In this document: one piece after another, positions 1-8,474 of the stretch
Layout of the letters: every line of letters begins with the position of its first letter
Numbering within the stretch: position 1 is the stretch's first letter
NCBI GenBank assembly: GCA_046518185.1
Contig: JBKGRZ010000001.1
Span: 310,001 to 374,000 of the forward strand
Length of the DNA: 64,000 bases
Source of the DNA: Scandinavium vulneris_A
GTDB lineage: Bacteria > Pseudomonadota > Gammaproteobacteria > Enterobacterales > Enterobacteriaceae
Direction of reading: 5' to 3'
The notes under the pieces: model-generated
What the model was told of the DNA's origin: nothing
The model's input: only the letters and a program-made list of their open reading frames with translations
Databases searched by the model: none
Made by a program: the position numbers and the translations under genes

Positions 1-1105
1 AGGCAAATAGCGTCCAGGCGGGCAGCGAACTGAGGATAATCCCGGTGACCATTGGGTTAATGGCAGCCCCCAGCCAACCGAGTGCCTGAGCGGAAAAATA
101 GCTCGCTTTCATCCCCGGTGGGGCGATGTTGTCGATCAGCATATATTCGCCGGGCGCATAAATGATTTCTCCCAGCGTAAACACCGCCGCGGCAATACCC
201 CAGTAGACAAGGTTTTCCCCCGAGAAGATAAAACCGCCGAGGCCGAGCAGGAAACAGAGCGTGCCGAGGGCCATCAGCGGGCGAATATTACTGGCGGTGA
301 TTTTCCGCCCGACGAAATATTGCAGACTAACGACCACGATGGCGTTTACCGGCAGCACCACCGAGACCACTTTTTGCGCAAAATCGGCGTTATCAGCCAC
401 GGTCAGCACGTACTGCGAAATGCAGGTGGCAAACGAACCGCCGACGTAAGAGGCCAGCAGGCCTGAGAGCGTGTACCAGAACAGCGCCTTGTCTTTCAGC
501 AGTACCGACGGCTGCCAGACGTTGGTGCTTTTCTCCTCACCGCTTTCCACGCTGCGCTTAACGTAAAACTGAATAAACACTAGCGGGAAGGCGGCGCAGA
601 CGGCGGCAAGCCAGAACGGTAACTGCAGACTGTACATGACAAGCCAGGTGCCAATCGGCGGGCCGACGGTCCAGCCAATATTCAGAAAGCTGTAGTTGAG
701 CGAGAAGATGCGCGCTTTTTCCCCCACGCTCAACACGTCGGCAAACCAGGCTTTCAGCACGGTGGAAAAGACCGAATAGGCACAGTTAATTAGAGAGAAG
801 AAGAACACCACCAGGGCAACGCTATTGACCAGCGGGATCGCCGCGAAACCGGCAATGAACGCCAGGATCGCCACAATCATGTAGCGCTTTTTATCGAATT
901 TATCCGCCAGAATGCCAAAGCCGAGGCTGAAGACCACCCCGACGGTAAGGGCGAGGGTCAGCGCATAGCCGATGGCCTCGACGCTCATGCCGTACTGACG
1001 CGTCAGGTAAATGGTCATAAACGGCAGCGTGGCACCGCGGCCAATGGTTAACAGCAACGACGACGCCAGCAACGCTGAGGTTGAACGCTTCACAGAGGAT
1101 TTCAT
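1..1105 (-). CDS. ydeE: MFS efflux transporter YdeE (3' end outside window)
   Basis: Reading the - strand from the ATG at 1103-1105 gives 368 residues with no stop before the window edge, so only the C-terminus is missing. The protein begins MKSSVKRSTSALLASSLLLT and has the hydrophobic segments of a 12-helix major facilitator. The loop after helix 2 reads FGILADKFDKKRY, the MFS signature region. The residues closely match what I recall of E. coli YdeE, which is about 395 residues long and has been linked to dipeptide and arabinose export. It is transcribed divergently from eamA, as in E. coli, where the two are also neighbours. Identification is strong; the substrate is inferred from the family. 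Confidence 0.9.
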   Translation of the reverse strand, partial: MKSSVKRSTSALLASSLLLTIGRGATLPFMTIYLTRQYGMSVEAIGYALTLALTVGVVFSLGFGILADKFDKKRYMIVAILAFIAGFAAIPLVNSVALVVFFFSLINCAYSVFSTVLKAWFADVLSVGEKARIFSLNYSFLNIGWTVGPPIGTWLVMYSLQLPFWLAAVCAAFPLVFIQFYVKRSVESGEEKSTNVWQPSVLLKDKALFWYTLSGLLASYVGGSFATCISQYVLTVADNADFAQKVVSVVLPVNAIVVVSLQYFVGRKITASNIRPLMALGTLCFLLGLGGFIFSGENLVYWGIAAAVFTLGEIIYAPGEYMLIDNIAPPGMKASYFSAQALGWLGAAINPMVTGIILSSLPAWTLFA

Positions 1106-1309
1106 TATTTTACCTGATGTCTGCCCGACAATTGCTTATCTTATTTTGTTGTGTCTTATCACAATTATCATGCCGTCCGGGGGCTTGTATAGATCCCAAT
1201 TTATCCCCAAGTGCCTTGACCCCCTGCCAAAAATAATGATCTGTTCCTCGGCCTGAATTTTCGTTACCTTGAACTTGTTTACAAAAACTTAATAATTCAG
1301 AGGCTGGGT

Positions 1310-2209
1310 ATGACGCGGAAAGATGGGCTGTTAGCGCTGTTGGTGGTCGTTGTCTGGGGACTGAATTTTGTGGTCATTAAAGTCGGTCTGCACAACATGC
1401 CTCCGCTGATGCTGGCGGGTCTGCGTTTTCTGCTGGTGGCTATTCCGGCCATTTTCTTTGTCGCACGGCCTAAAGTTCCCTTGTCGCTCCTTCTCGGTTA
1501 TGGCCTGACCATCAGCTTCGGCCAGTTTGCCTTTCTTTTTTGCGCCATCAATTTCGGCATGCCAGCGGGGCTGGCGTCGCTGGTGTTACAGGCGCAGGCG
1601 TTCTTCACCATTCTTCTTGGTGCGGTGGCATTCGGTGAACGTTTGCAGGGCAAACAGATGGCGGGCATTTTGCTGGCGGTGTTCGGGGTACTGGTGTTGA
1701 TAGAGGCAAGCCTGAATGGCCAGCATGTGGCGATGCTCGGGTTCTTCCTGACCCTGGCGGCGGCGTTCAGCTGGGCCTGCGGAAATATCTTCAACAAGAA
1801 AATTATGCAGCTGGACACGCGCCCGGCGGTGATGTCGTTAGTGGTGTGGAGTGCGCTTATCCCGATCCTGCCGTTTATGCTGGCCTCGGCGCTGCTGGAT
1901 GGCCCGGCGGTGATGGTGCAAAGCCTGGTGAATATCGACCTGACCACCATTTTATCGCTGGTGTATCTGGCATTCGTGGCGACGATTGTCGGCTATGGGA
2001 TTTGGGGTTCGCTGCTCGGACGCTATGAAACCTGGCGGGTGGCGCCTCTGTCACTGCTGGTGCCGGTGGTGGGGATGGCCAGTGCGGCAGCATTGCTGGA
2101 TGAAACGCTCTCGGCGCTGCAGCTGGTCGGCGCGTTGTTGATCATGGGCGGGTTGTATATCAACGTCTTTGGGTTACGACTTCGTCGGGCAAAAGCGGTG
2201 CAGGGCTGA
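1310..2209 (+). CDS. eamA: O-acetylserine/cysteine exporter EamA
   Basis: This 299-residue inner-membrane protein has ten predicted hydrophobic helices in two EamA/DMT repeats (about 5-135 and 145-285). It starts MTRKDGLLALLVVVVWGLNF and ends in a short basic tail, the same length and nearly the same sequence as remembered E. coli EamA (YdeD), which exports O-acetylserine and cysteine. The ATG follows an AGAGG-like ribosome site. It is divergent from ydeE and convergent with marB, with a terminator between them at about 2225-2249. Function follows from the orthologue; nothing in the sequence suggests loss of activity. Confidence 0.93.
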   Translation: MTRKDGLLALLVVVVWGLNFVVIKVGLHNMPPLMLAGLRFLLVAIPAIFFVARPKVPLSLLLGYGLTISFGQFAFLFCAINFGMPAGLASLVLQAQAFFTILLGAVAFGERLQGKQMAGILLAVFGVLVLIEASLNGQHVAMLGFFLTLAAAFSWACGNIFNKKIMQLDTRPAVMSLVVWSALIPILPFMLASALLDGPAVMVQSLVNIDLTTILSLVYLAFVATIVGYGIWGSLLGRYETWRVAPLSLLVPVVGMASAAALLDETLSALQLVGALLIMGGLYINVFGLRLRRAKAVQG

Positions 2210-2224
2210 GGCGGGAAGAACCAG

Positions 2225-2249
2225 AAAAAAGCCCCGCATCTGCGGGGCA
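2225..2249 (-). terminator. Intrinsic terminator of marRAB
   Basis: The arms GCCCCGCA (2231-2238) and TGCGGGGC (2241-2248) form a perfect 8-bp stem with a 2-nt tip. On the - strand it is followed by six U residues (A run at 2225-2230). It lies just after the marB stop codon. An A run on the other side may also let it help end eamA transcription. Confidence 0.85.
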
Positions 2250-2255
2250 AAAAAG

Positions 2256-2474
2256 TTACTGGGAGGTTCCGTTATAGTATGGCACGCCCAGTTCGTCGGA
2301 TTTGTCGCTGCCTGAACCCATGTGATTGAAGTCAAACGGCGACTTGTCCTGTGCGGACGGCATCAACATGGTGTCCTGAGCCCCATGGCTGGCAGGGATT
2401 GTGGATTGCTCCGCATAACTCTGGCCGGAGACCAGCACCAAAAGGGTGAGGGCGGCGGAGGCGAACAGTTTCAT
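2256..2474 (-). CDS. marB: Periplasmic protein MarB
   Basis: I chose the start at 2474 because it gives a clean signal peptide, MKLFASAALTLLVLVSGQSYA, with cleavage before EQ, and a 72-residue product, the length of E. coli MarB. The C-terminal part PFDFNHMGSGSDKSDELGVP is the conserved MarB block. Upstream in-frame codons would add residues that do not fit the family. MarB is the third gene of marRAB; in E. coli it is periplasmic and mildly lowers marA expression by an unclear route. It lies 29 nt after marA. Confidence 0.9.
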   Translation of the reverse strand: MKLFASAALTLLVLVSGQSYAEQSTIPASHGAQDTMLMPSAQDKSPFDFNHMGSGSDKSDELGVPYYNGTSQ

Positions 2475-2503
2475 TTTTTCCTCGATACGTCTTGTGCAGG
2501 CGA

Positions 2504-2887
2504 TTAACAATTACAGTGGTTGAGCGGCATCAGATAACGCGACTCGCCGGGCATATTAGTGATGCGATACTTGTGCGGCGGTACATCGAAATAGTTTTTA
2601 AAGGTGCGCGTCAACGTCTGCTGGGATTCAAAGCCGTAACGTTCGGCCAGATACAGAATTGGCTCGTCACTTTTCTTCAGCTGCTGTGCGATTTCAGTCA
2701 GCTTACGGCTGCGAATATATTGACCCAGTGAATGTCCCGTCTCTTTTTTGAACATCCGTTGCAGGTGCCACTTGGAGTAACCGGAACGCTCTGACACTTT
2801 TTCAAGTGACAGTGGTGATTCCAGATTGCTCTCGATCCAGTCCAAAATGCTATGAATAGTGATAGCGTCAGTATTACGTCTGGACAT
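2504..2887 (-). CDS. marA: AraC-family multiple antibiotic resistance activator MarA
   Basis: The 127-residue protein is essentially an AraC/XylS DNA-binding domain with two helix-turn-helix units. The first is around YSKWHLQRMFKKETG (about 35-50) and the second around YGFESQQTLTRTFKNYF (about 85-101). It begins MSRRNTDAITIHSILDWIE, as in E. coli MarA. There is no effector domain, as expected. MarA binds marboxes as a monomer and activates acrAB, tolC, micF and its own operon. It lies 21 nt downstream of marR in the same operon, and a marbox is visible upstream of the operon promoter. Confidence 0.97.
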   Translation of the reverse strand: MSRRNTDAITIHSILDWIESNLESPLSLEKVSERSGYSKWHLQRMFKKETGHSLGQYIRSRKLTEIAQQLKKSDEPILYLAERYGFESQQTLTRTFKNYFDVPPHKYRITNMPGESRYLMPLNHCNC

Positions 2888-2908
2888 CGTCTTACCTCTT
2901 TCTTCTGT

Positions 2909-3343
2909 TTACGGCAGGATTTTCTTGAGCAAAAGCTCAAGGGCTGCGACCTCGTCCGCCGTTAAGTTTTTTGTTAATTCCTGGTGCAGGTCCTGACCCA
3001 CCAACTGGTGGCATTTCTCACATATTGCCGCGCCGTCCGGTGTCAATCGCACCAGTACGCCACGTTTATCATTTGGGTTGGGCAGGCGTTCAATCCAGCC
3101 TTTACACAGCAATCGGTCAAGCATTCGGGTTAATGCCCCGAGATCGACCGACAGGGCTTTTTTCAGTTCAACTGGCGTGATGCAGACCGCACAGCGAATC
3201 GAACACAGCGTTTTGAACTGTGAGGCAGTGATATCCAAAGGCGACAGATAGTCGTTCAAAAGACGATCTTTTTTCTGGTTGACCATATGGATCAAGCGAC
3301 CAAGTGGGATGATTTCGTTAAACAGGTCACTGGTGCTTTTCAC
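2909..3343 (-). CDS. marR: Multiple antibiotic resistance repressor MarR
   Basis: The chosen start is the GTG at 3341-3343. It is preceded by AGGG and gives a 144-residue protein starting (M)KSTSDLFNEIIPLG, exactly like E. coli MarR, which also uses GTG. A longer open frame runs upstream but passes through the operator. The winged-helix domain includes VDLGALTRMLDRL (recognition helix, about 61-75) and the wing NPNDKRGVLVRLT. The cysteine matching E. coli Cys80 (copper/oxidant sensing) is present in LLCKGWIERL. MarR represses marRAB by binding two sites just upstream; salicylate and oxidation relieve it. Confidence 0.95.
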   Translation of the reverse strand: MKSTSDLFNEIIPLGRLIHMVNQKKDRLLNDYLSPLDITASQFKTLCSIRCAVCITPVELKKALSVDLGALTRMLDRLLCKGWIERLPNPNDKRGVLVRLTPDGAAICEKCHQLVGQDLHQELTKNLTADEVAALELLLKKILP

Positions 3344-3348
3344 AAAGG

Positions 3349-3397
3349 TTGCCCTGGCAAGTAGTTTAGTTGCGGGGGATATTATTGCCCAGGCAAT
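3349..3397 (-). promoter_or_regulatory. marO: two MarR operator sites
   Basis: Two near-identical dyads of the form TTGCC-n2-GGCAA are present. Site I covers 3384-3397 and overlaps the -10 region of the promoter. Site II is at 3349-3360 and sits at the marR ribosome site and GTG start. The spacing and sequences match the E. coli marO sites as known, so both occlusion of polymerase and blocking near the start are expected. Confidence 0.88.
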
Positions 3398-3407
3398 CAT
3401 AAGTCAA
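3379..3407 (-). promoter_or_regulatory. marRAB promoter
   Basis: On the - strand, TTGACT (3402-3407) and TAATAT (3379-3384) are separated by 17 nt, a good sigma-70 arrangement. The -10 element overlaps MarR site I. The promoter position agrees with E. coli marRAB. Confidence 0.8.
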
Positions 3408-3422
3408 CCGAATGGATAAGCT

Positions 3423-3442
3423 TATGCCACAAATTGCTAAAA
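3423..3442 (-). promoter_or_regulatory. marbox (MarA/SoxS/Rob site)
   Basis: The - strand reads TTTTAGCAATTTGTGGCATA, which keeps the AGCA and GTGGCAT blocks of the E. coli marRAB marbox at the same distance upstream of the -35 element. It is the expected site for autoactivation by MarA. Confidence 0.75.
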
Positions 3443-3608
3443 CGCTTCACGGCACACTTTTTGCCTGATAACCGGTTGATGAATAACTGGCCGTTATGGC
3501 CTGGTGTGAGGGGAAAAGGCCTGAAAATAGGCTTAGGCAGGGGGACGAGAATGCTCTTATACTCACTCGGCAGTTGATTGTTATCTGCTCTCACAGGAGT
3601 GTTTCTTC

Positions 3609-4277
3609 ATGCTGGACTTGATTAGAGCCATTGGCCTTGGGCTGGTGGTGCTTTTGCCGCTGGCAAACCCGTTAACCACCGTCGCGCTGTTCCTCGGCCT
3701 TGCCGGGGATATGAATAAAGCTGAGCGCGACAGGCAGTCATTGATGGCCTCGGTGTATGTCTTCGCTATCATGATGGTGGCGTACTATGCCGGTCAGGTG
3801 GTCATGAATACCTTCGGGATTTCGATTCCTGGACTGCGTATCGCCGGTGGACTGATTGTCGCATTTATCGGTTTCAGGATGCTGTTCCCACAGCAAAAGG
3901 CGCACGATTCTCTGGAAGCCCGCCATAAATCGGAAGAGTTGAAAGAAGAGCCGACCGCCAATATCGCCTTCGTCCCGCTGGCGATGCCGAGTACCGCCGG
4001 GCCGGGTACCATCGCGATGATCATCAGTTCGGCTTCTACCGTGAATCACGGTTTTAATTTTCCCGACTGGGTGGTGCTGGTCGCGCCGCCGCTGATTTTC
4101 CTCAGCGTCGCGATTATTTTGTGGGGCTGCCTGCGCAGTTCCGGGGCCATTATGCGTCTGGTCGGGAAAGGCGGTATCGAGGCCATTTCACGTCTGATGG
4201 GCTTCCTGCTGGTGTGCATGGGCGTGCAGTTTATTATTAACGGCGTTCTGGAAATTATTAGCACATATCACGCCTGA
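3609..4277 (+). CDS. marC: MarC family inner-membrane protein
   Basis: This 222-residue protein with about six transmembrane helices (UPF0056/MarC family) starts MLDLIRAIGLGLVVLLPLANP after an AGGAG ribosome site. The motif NPLTTVALFLGL and the conserved PLAMPSTAGPGTIA block in the middle are hallmarks of the family. It is transcribed divergently from marRAB, as in E. coli. Despite its name, MarC has no demonstrated role in antibiotic resistance; a transport function is only guessed. It converges on the LysR gene downstream, with a small GC-rich hairpin at 4285-4304 between or overlapping the two ends. Confidence 0.93.
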   Translation: MLDLIRAIGLGLVVLLPLANPLTTVALFLGLAGDMNKAERDRQSLMASVYVFAIMMVAYYAGQVVMNTFGISIPGLRIAGGLIVAFIGFRMLFPQQKAHDSLEARHKSEELKEEPTANIAFVPLAMPSTAGPGTIAMIISSASTVNHGFNFPDWVVLVAPPLIFLSVAIILWGCLRSSGAIMRLVGKGGIEAISRLMGFLLVCMGVQFIINGVLEIISTYHA

Positions 4278-4284
4278 CTGTTCG

Positions 4285-4304
4285 CGGGCGGCAATCGTCG
4301 CCCG
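4285..4304. terminator. Probable shared terminator hairpin
   Basis: CGGGCG (4285-4290) and CGCCCG (4299-4304) form a stem with an 8-nt loop between the convergent ends of marC and the LysR gene. The U tract is short, so this is a moderate call. Confidence 0.5.
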
Positions 4305-5198
4305 TCATTTCGCGTATTCATGCCTGCCGAGTACCGCATCTTTCATTAACGTCGCGAGTATTTCCTGCGCCGGACAGCCCTCTGACTCCGGTGCGTTTTG
4401 CACTAGCGTAATACCCAGTTTACCGGGAGAGGGCAAAAGGCCGTCTGCCGTTAGCAAATTGTCTGGTCTGCCAAAATACGTACGAAGTGTCAGACCTAAC
4501 CCGGCCTGAACCGCGGCCCAAATGCCGCTCAGGCTGTGACTCATGAAATTGATTTGCCAAGGTATACCGGCTTTATCAAGGCAGTCGATAGCCCGTGAAC
4601 GCATGACGCACGGGCTGTCAAACATCACCAGCGGCAGCGGTTTTTGTTCGTCGAGCAACATGGCCAGATTCAAATCAGGGTGGTAAATCCATTCCAGAGA
4701 ACAGTGCATGAATACGTCACCGCGGTTGGGCGTATCTGCCGATTGCCACATCAGCGCCATGTCCAGGCTGTCAGCGGCCAGCGCATTGATAAGGGGCTGA
4801 TTTCGGTCGATGCGCGCGCTCATCCTCAGTTGCGGATGAAGTCTGCTGAATTTACCGAGAATGCCCGGCATCAATGATTCCCCAAAATCCTCCTGCATTC
4901 CGATGCGAACTTCCCCTTTAAGCAGTTCTCCATGCAGAGCGCGATGCACTTCATCATTCAGCGCCAGAAGGCGGCGCGCGTAGCTCATCACTATTTCTCC
5001 TTGTGGCGTCAGACGTAGATGACGACCTTCCTTGACGACAAGCTCAGCGTGACACTGTAACTCCAGTTTCTTCAGCTGGGCACTCACCGCAGAAGTTGAA
5101 CGGGCCAACTGATGCGCAGCGCTGGCAAAGCTCCCGGAATCAATACCGAGGACGAAACTCCGCAATGCGTCGAGGTCGAGCGTCGCAGGTACCTTCAC
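4305..5198 (-). CDS. LysR-family transcriptional regulator
   Basis: The 297-residue protein has an N-terminal winged helix (about 5-65, with SFASAAHQLARSTSAVSAQL as its helix-turn-helix) and a C-terminal substrate-binding-like effector domain. It is divergent from a decarboxylase/tautomerase pair starting 102 nt away, so it is likely the regulator of that pair and of itself. The start at 5198 (MKVPATLDLDALRSF) puts the DNA-binding helix in the usual place. I do not recognise a named orthologue; the inducer is unknown. Confidence 0.88.
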   Translation of the reverse strand: MKVPATLDLDALRSFVLGIDSGSFASAAHQLARSTSAVSAQLKKLELQCHAELVVKEGRHLRLTPQGEIVMSYARRLLALNDEVHRALHGELLKGEVRIGMQEDFGESLMPGILGKFSRLHPQLRMSARIDRNQPLINALAADSLDMALMWQSADTPNRGDVFMHCSLEWIYHPDLNLAMLLDEQKPLPLVMFDSPCVMRSRAIDCLDKAGIPWQINFMSHSLSGIWAAVQAGLGLTLRTYFGRPDNLLTADGLLPSPGKLGITLVQNAPESEGCPAQEILATLMKDAVLGRHEYAK

Positions 5199-5300
5199 AT
5201 TAATACTCCTGAATTTCGGGATGATTTGTTTTGAATAATTCGATTTTCAGGACAGAACTATTGCGTGAGGATAGCTGTACTGTCAATAAGGAGAGCACCA

Positions 5301-5618
5301 ATGAATCCCTCACTCGATCGAGAAAACCTGGCCCGCTGTGCGCCAAAACTGGCACAACTCAGCCAGCAGGTATTGTTTGACGATATCTGGAAACGACCTG
5401 AACTCTCGCCGCGCGATCGCAGCCTGTTAACGTTGGGCGTGCTCGCCGCGCTGGGCCGCACCCAGCAAATCCCGTGGCATTTGCAGTTTGCCCAACAAAA
5501 TGGTTTGCATGAGGAGGAAATCATCGAAGCCTTTACCCATCTTGCATTCTATGCGGGCTGGCCTGCCGCAGTAAGTGCATTGGGCTGCGTGGAAGAGGAG
5601 AAACGAGAATGCCGATAA
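5301..5618 (+). CDS. Carboxymuconolactone decarboxylase family protein
   Basis: I set the start at the ATG of MNPSLDRENLARC because AAGGAG lies 8 nt upstream; an earlier in-frame GTG at 5265 has no ribosome site. The 105-residue product has the CMD fold signature: LSPRDRSLLTLGVLAALGR followed by HLQFAQQNGLHEEEIIEAFTHLAFYAGWPAA. It lacks the CxxC of AhpD-type peroxidase relatives, so a decarboxylase-like or unknown role is more likely than a redox one. It overlaps the next gene by 10 nt, implying translational coupling, and is divergent from the LysR gene. Confidence 0.85.
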   Translation: MNPSLDRENLARCAPKLAQLSQQVLFDDIWKRPELSPRDRSLLTLGVLAALGRTQQIPWHLQFAQQNGLHEEEIIEAFTHLAFYAGWPAAVSALGCVEEEKRECR

Positions 5619-5989
5619 CCCGCATTGTCTGTCGCGCGACGTTAAGCGATGCCGATCTGGAACGTATTTCTGACATCTTACACGATAGTCTGGTTCGGGA
5701 ATTCGCTGTGCCGTCCGACGATAAGTTTCAGATTTTTGAGCGATTGCCTGAGCGTCAACGTGTTTATGACCGTCGATATCTTAGCGGTGGTCGCAGTGCT
5801 GATTTCATTCTGTTTCAGATAACTGCCGGTAAGCCGCGAAGTGCAGTACAGAAGCAACGATTTTACCGGGCGTTGAGTGCAGGATTGCATGAAAGGTTGG
5901 GGATAAACCCAAATGATGTGATGGTCACTCTTCAGTTCACCCAGGCTGAAGACTGGAGCTTTAGCCTGGGTGAACAGTACTGCCCTTAA
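5609..5989 (+). CDS. Tautomerase family protein
   Basis: A 126-residue protein beginning MPITRIVCRA. The proline after the initiator methionine is the catalytic base of tautomerase-superfamily enzymes once Met is removed. Its length fits the fused Tautomerase_2 type rather than the 60-80 residue 4-oxalocrotonate type. The body shows two beta-alpha-beta units (about 1-55 and 65-120). It overlaps the decarboxylase-like gene by 10 nt. A role in handling a small aromatic or oxo-acid is an inference from this pairing. Confidence 0.8.
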   Translation: MPITRIVCRATLSDADLERISDILHDSLVREFAVPSDDKFQIFERLPERQRVYDRRYLSGGRSADFILFQITAGKPRSAVQKQRFYRALSAGLHERLGINPNDVMVTLQFTQAEDWSFSLGEQYCP

Positions 5990-6060
5990 GTGGGAACGAG
6001 GGTCCGTTGCTGGTCACGGGTCTTCCCTTTATCTTCCTGTCGGTTAGATGATGGTATGGG

Positions 6061-7257
6061 TTAGGGTTGCTGAACCGGATCTTCCAGCTTCACCGGCCAG
6101 CGGCGGAAAATAATCACCGACCACACCAGGGCCGCCAGCGCCGGAACCGCCCCGACGTAGCCAATATTCGCCATCGAGAAATGCAGGCTGACCTGATTGC
6201 CCACCAGCGCACCGGCACCAATGCCGAGATTAAAGATCCCGGAAAACAGCGCCATCGCGACATCGGTCGCATCCGGGGCAATCGCCAGCACTTTAACCTG
6301 CATTCCGAGGCCGATAATCATGATAGCGATGCCCCAGATAATGCTCAGAATAGCGAGCGACGTTTCGTTTTGCGCCGCCAGCGTCAACAGCCCCAGACAC
6401 AGCGTCAGCAGCGCGATCGCCGCACTGACCAGCGTAGAGGCGTGGTGGTTGCCGAGCTTGCCGAAAATCACCGACCCGATGATCCCCGCGCCGCCCAACG
6501 CTAACAGCAGCAGCGTTGCAAAATTGGCATCGAACCCGGCGACGTTAATCACAAAGGGTTCGATATAGCTGTAGGCGGTGTAATGGGCGGTCACCACGAC
6601 TACCGTCAGTAAATACAGACTCATCAGCGCCGGACGTCGGAACAGCAGCGGCAGGCTTTTCAGCGAGCCGGAATGTTCGCTCGGAATTTTAGGCAGCAGC
6701 TTAATCAAGGCGATCAGCGTGACAAGCGCGCCGAGGCCGATAATAAAGAAGGTGGTACGCCAGCCAAAATATTGGCCGACGACGCGGCCGATAGGCAAAC
6801 CGAGCACCATCGCCAATGCGGTACCGGTGGCAATCAGACTCAGAGCCTGCGCTCGTTTCCCGGCGGGAGCAAGACGGATGGCAAGCGAAGCGGTGATTGA
6901 CCAGAACACCGCATGGGCAAATGCGATGCCGATCCGACTAATCAGCAGCACGTTAAAATTCCATGCGAGGAAAGAGAGCACGTGGCTGGCGATGAACAAC
7001 ACGAACAGGCCAATCAGCAGTTTACGGCGTTCCATTTGGCTTGTGAGCAGCATAAACGGCAGCGACATCAACGCCACCACCCACGCGTAGATGGTCAACA
7101 TGATGCCGACCTGTGCCGTCTGCATCGAGAAACTGTGGGCGATATCAGACAGCAGTCCCACCGGTACAAATTCCGTTGTATTAAAAATAAAAGCGGCAAT
7201 GGCCAGCGTGACCACTCGCAGCCACGCGACCTTGCGTAAGACCGTATTTGTTGTCAT
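6061..7257 (-). CDS. sotB: Sugar efflux transporter SotB
   Basis: This 398-residue MFS protein with 12 hydrophobic segments matches E. coli SotB (YdeA; 396 residues), including the start region RKVAWLRVVTLAIAAFIFNTTEF and the first cytoplasmic loop LLTSQMERRKLLIGLF. The family exports arabinose and other sugars. Its place between the mar locus and the ptrR/sad genes is conserved with E. coli, but here the LysR/decarboxylase/tautomerase and PhzF genes are inserted on either side. The ATG at 7255-7257 is the only start that keeps the N-terminal helix. Confidence 0.92.
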   Translation of the reverse strand: MTTNTVLRKVAWLRVVTLAIAAFIFNTTEFVPVGLLSDIAHSFSMQTAQVGIMLTIYAWVVALMSLPFMLLTSQMERRKLLIGLFVLFIASHVLSFLAWNFNVLLISRIGIAFAHAVFWSITASLAIRLAPAGKRAQALSLIATGTALAMVLGLPIGRVVGQYFGWRTTFFIIGLGALVTLIALIKLLPKIPSEHSGSLKSLPLLFRRPALMSLYLLTVVVVTAHYTAYSYIEPFVINVAGFDANFATLLLLALGGAGIIGSVIFGKLGNHHASTLVSAAIALLTLCLGLLTLAAQNETSLAILSIIWGIAIMIIGLGMQVKVLAIAPDATDVAMALFSGIFNLGIGAGALVGNQVSLHFSMANIGYVGAVPALAALVWSVIIFRRWPVKLEDPVQQP

Positions 7258-7673
7258 ATCAGTATTCTGGATGCGTTACAGGAAAGAGAAGAACCGCGAT
7301 CTTAAAGCTTTCGCTGTACAAAACACAATCGTTTTGTGACTAAGATCTCATAACAGAAGGTGATGACGCGGTAACCGTCAGGGTTACGCTACGGTCCAGT
7401 TTGCGCAAGGCCAGTTCTACGGTTTCAACACGTGAGGAGTGCTCCCGGTAGGGATAGGGCGACGTTTATCCACTTCAATCGCAGTCACCAGCCCGTAAAC
7501 CACTTTGGAAAGGGCATGTTCGATGCTGTTATGTTTATCTCTTTACGTACAACTTTACCCTGATGCCCGATGAAAGAAAAAACCCGCGCCCCAAACTGGA
7601 AGGAGGCTCGTAATTCGCTGCCAAAGACGGTATTAATGTTACTAAGTCGTTATAAAAACAAAGGATACAGACT
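7258..7673. other. Intergenic region with decayed coding sequence
   Basis: The 416 nt between sotB and the first PhzF gene hold the promoters of both divergent genes and, on the - strand, fragments that read like protein in two frames (listed as a pseudogene at 7340-7527). I see no intact gene and no clear terminator. Confidence 0.6.
7340..7527 (-). pseudogene. Frameshifted remnant resembling an HD-type domain protein
   Basis: On the - strand, one frame reads SIEHALSKVVYGLVTAIEVD from 7527. A second frame, offset near 7455-7465, continues PYPYREHSSRVETVELAL and then RKLDRSVTLTV to a stop at 7340-7342. Joined, the two pieces resemble the start of HD/HD-GYP domains, in which an AIE segment is followed by a D-x-Y and an HSxRV motif. 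There is no usable start and an in-frame stop lies just before the first piece. The joining frameshift and the HD assignment are my inference; the two open segments are visible directly. Confidence 0.35.
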
Positions 7674-8474
7674 ATGCAGGAAATCCCGTTTTATATGGTC
7701 GACGCGTTCAGCGATCGGACGTTCGGCGGTAACGCGGCAGCGGTGTGTCCGCTTATCGAATGGCTGCCAGACGACACCCTGTTGAAAATGGCGCAGGAGC
7801 ATAATCAGTCGGAAACGGCGTTCTTTGTACGCACCGACAGCGGCTTTGAGCTGCGCTGGTTCACCACCCAAGGTGAAATCAATCTTTGCGGGCACGCCAC
7901 GCTCGCCAGCGCCCATGTCATTTTCGAGCTACTGGATTATCCGCATACCGAGATTCGTTTCTCGACCCGTTTTGTCGGCGACTTGACGGTGACCCGCAGC
8001 GGCGACTGGTTAACATTGAATTTCCCGGCCTGGAGCACCGAGCCGGTAGAACAGCCTGAATTGTTGCTCAGCGCGCTCGGGGTGGATGCCGTGCAAGAAG
8101 TGCGTGCGGCGCGGGATTATTTAGTGGTGCTGAAAAATCAGCAGCAGCTGGAAGCCCTCACGCCGGATATCCACGCCATGTTACCGCTCGGGAAGATGGT
8201 TTGCGTTACAGCCCCCGGCGACACGCATGATTTCGTCAGCCGTTTCTTCTGTCCGGGCGAGTCGGTGGCGGAAGATCCGGTAACCGGTTCGGCCCACAGT
8301 ATGCTTATTCCTTACTGGGGTGAAAAACTCGGCAAGCAGCAGATGGCGGCGCGACAGGTCTCCGCTCGTGGGGGCGAATTACGCTGCGAATGGCAGGGTG
8401 ACAGGGTGCTGATCGGCGGCCAGGCCACGACGTATCTCATCGGCAGCATTTATCTGCGCGAAGGAGCGTTGTGA
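7674..8474 (+). CDS. PhzF family isomerase/epimerase (copy 1)
   Basis: The 266-residue protein has the PhzF-family landmarks: N-terminal VDAFSDRTFGGNAAAVCPL, the catalytic glutamate region HNQSETAFF (about 40-50), GEINLCGHATLASAHV (about 66-80) and the C-terminal EDPVTGSAHS motif. The family is a diaminopimelate-epimerase-like fold that isomerises small acids; the E. coli relative YddE has no settled substrate. The gene ends TGATG, sharing bases with the start of a close paralogue, so the pair is translationally coupled. Its substrate cannot be read from the sequence. Confidence 0.88.
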   Translation: MQEIPFYMVDAFSDRTFGGNAAAVCPLIEWLPDDTLLKMAQEHNQSETAFFVRTDSGFELRWFTTQGEINLCGHATLASAHVIFELLDYPHTEIRFSTRFVGDLTVTRSGDWLTLNFPAWSTEPVEQPELLLSALGVDAVQEVRAARDYLVVLKNQQQLEALTPDIHAMLPLGKMVCVTAPGDTHDFVSRFFCPGESVAEDPVTGSAHSMLIPYWGEKLGKQQMAARQVSARGGELRCEWQGDRVLIGGQATTYLIGSIYLREGAL

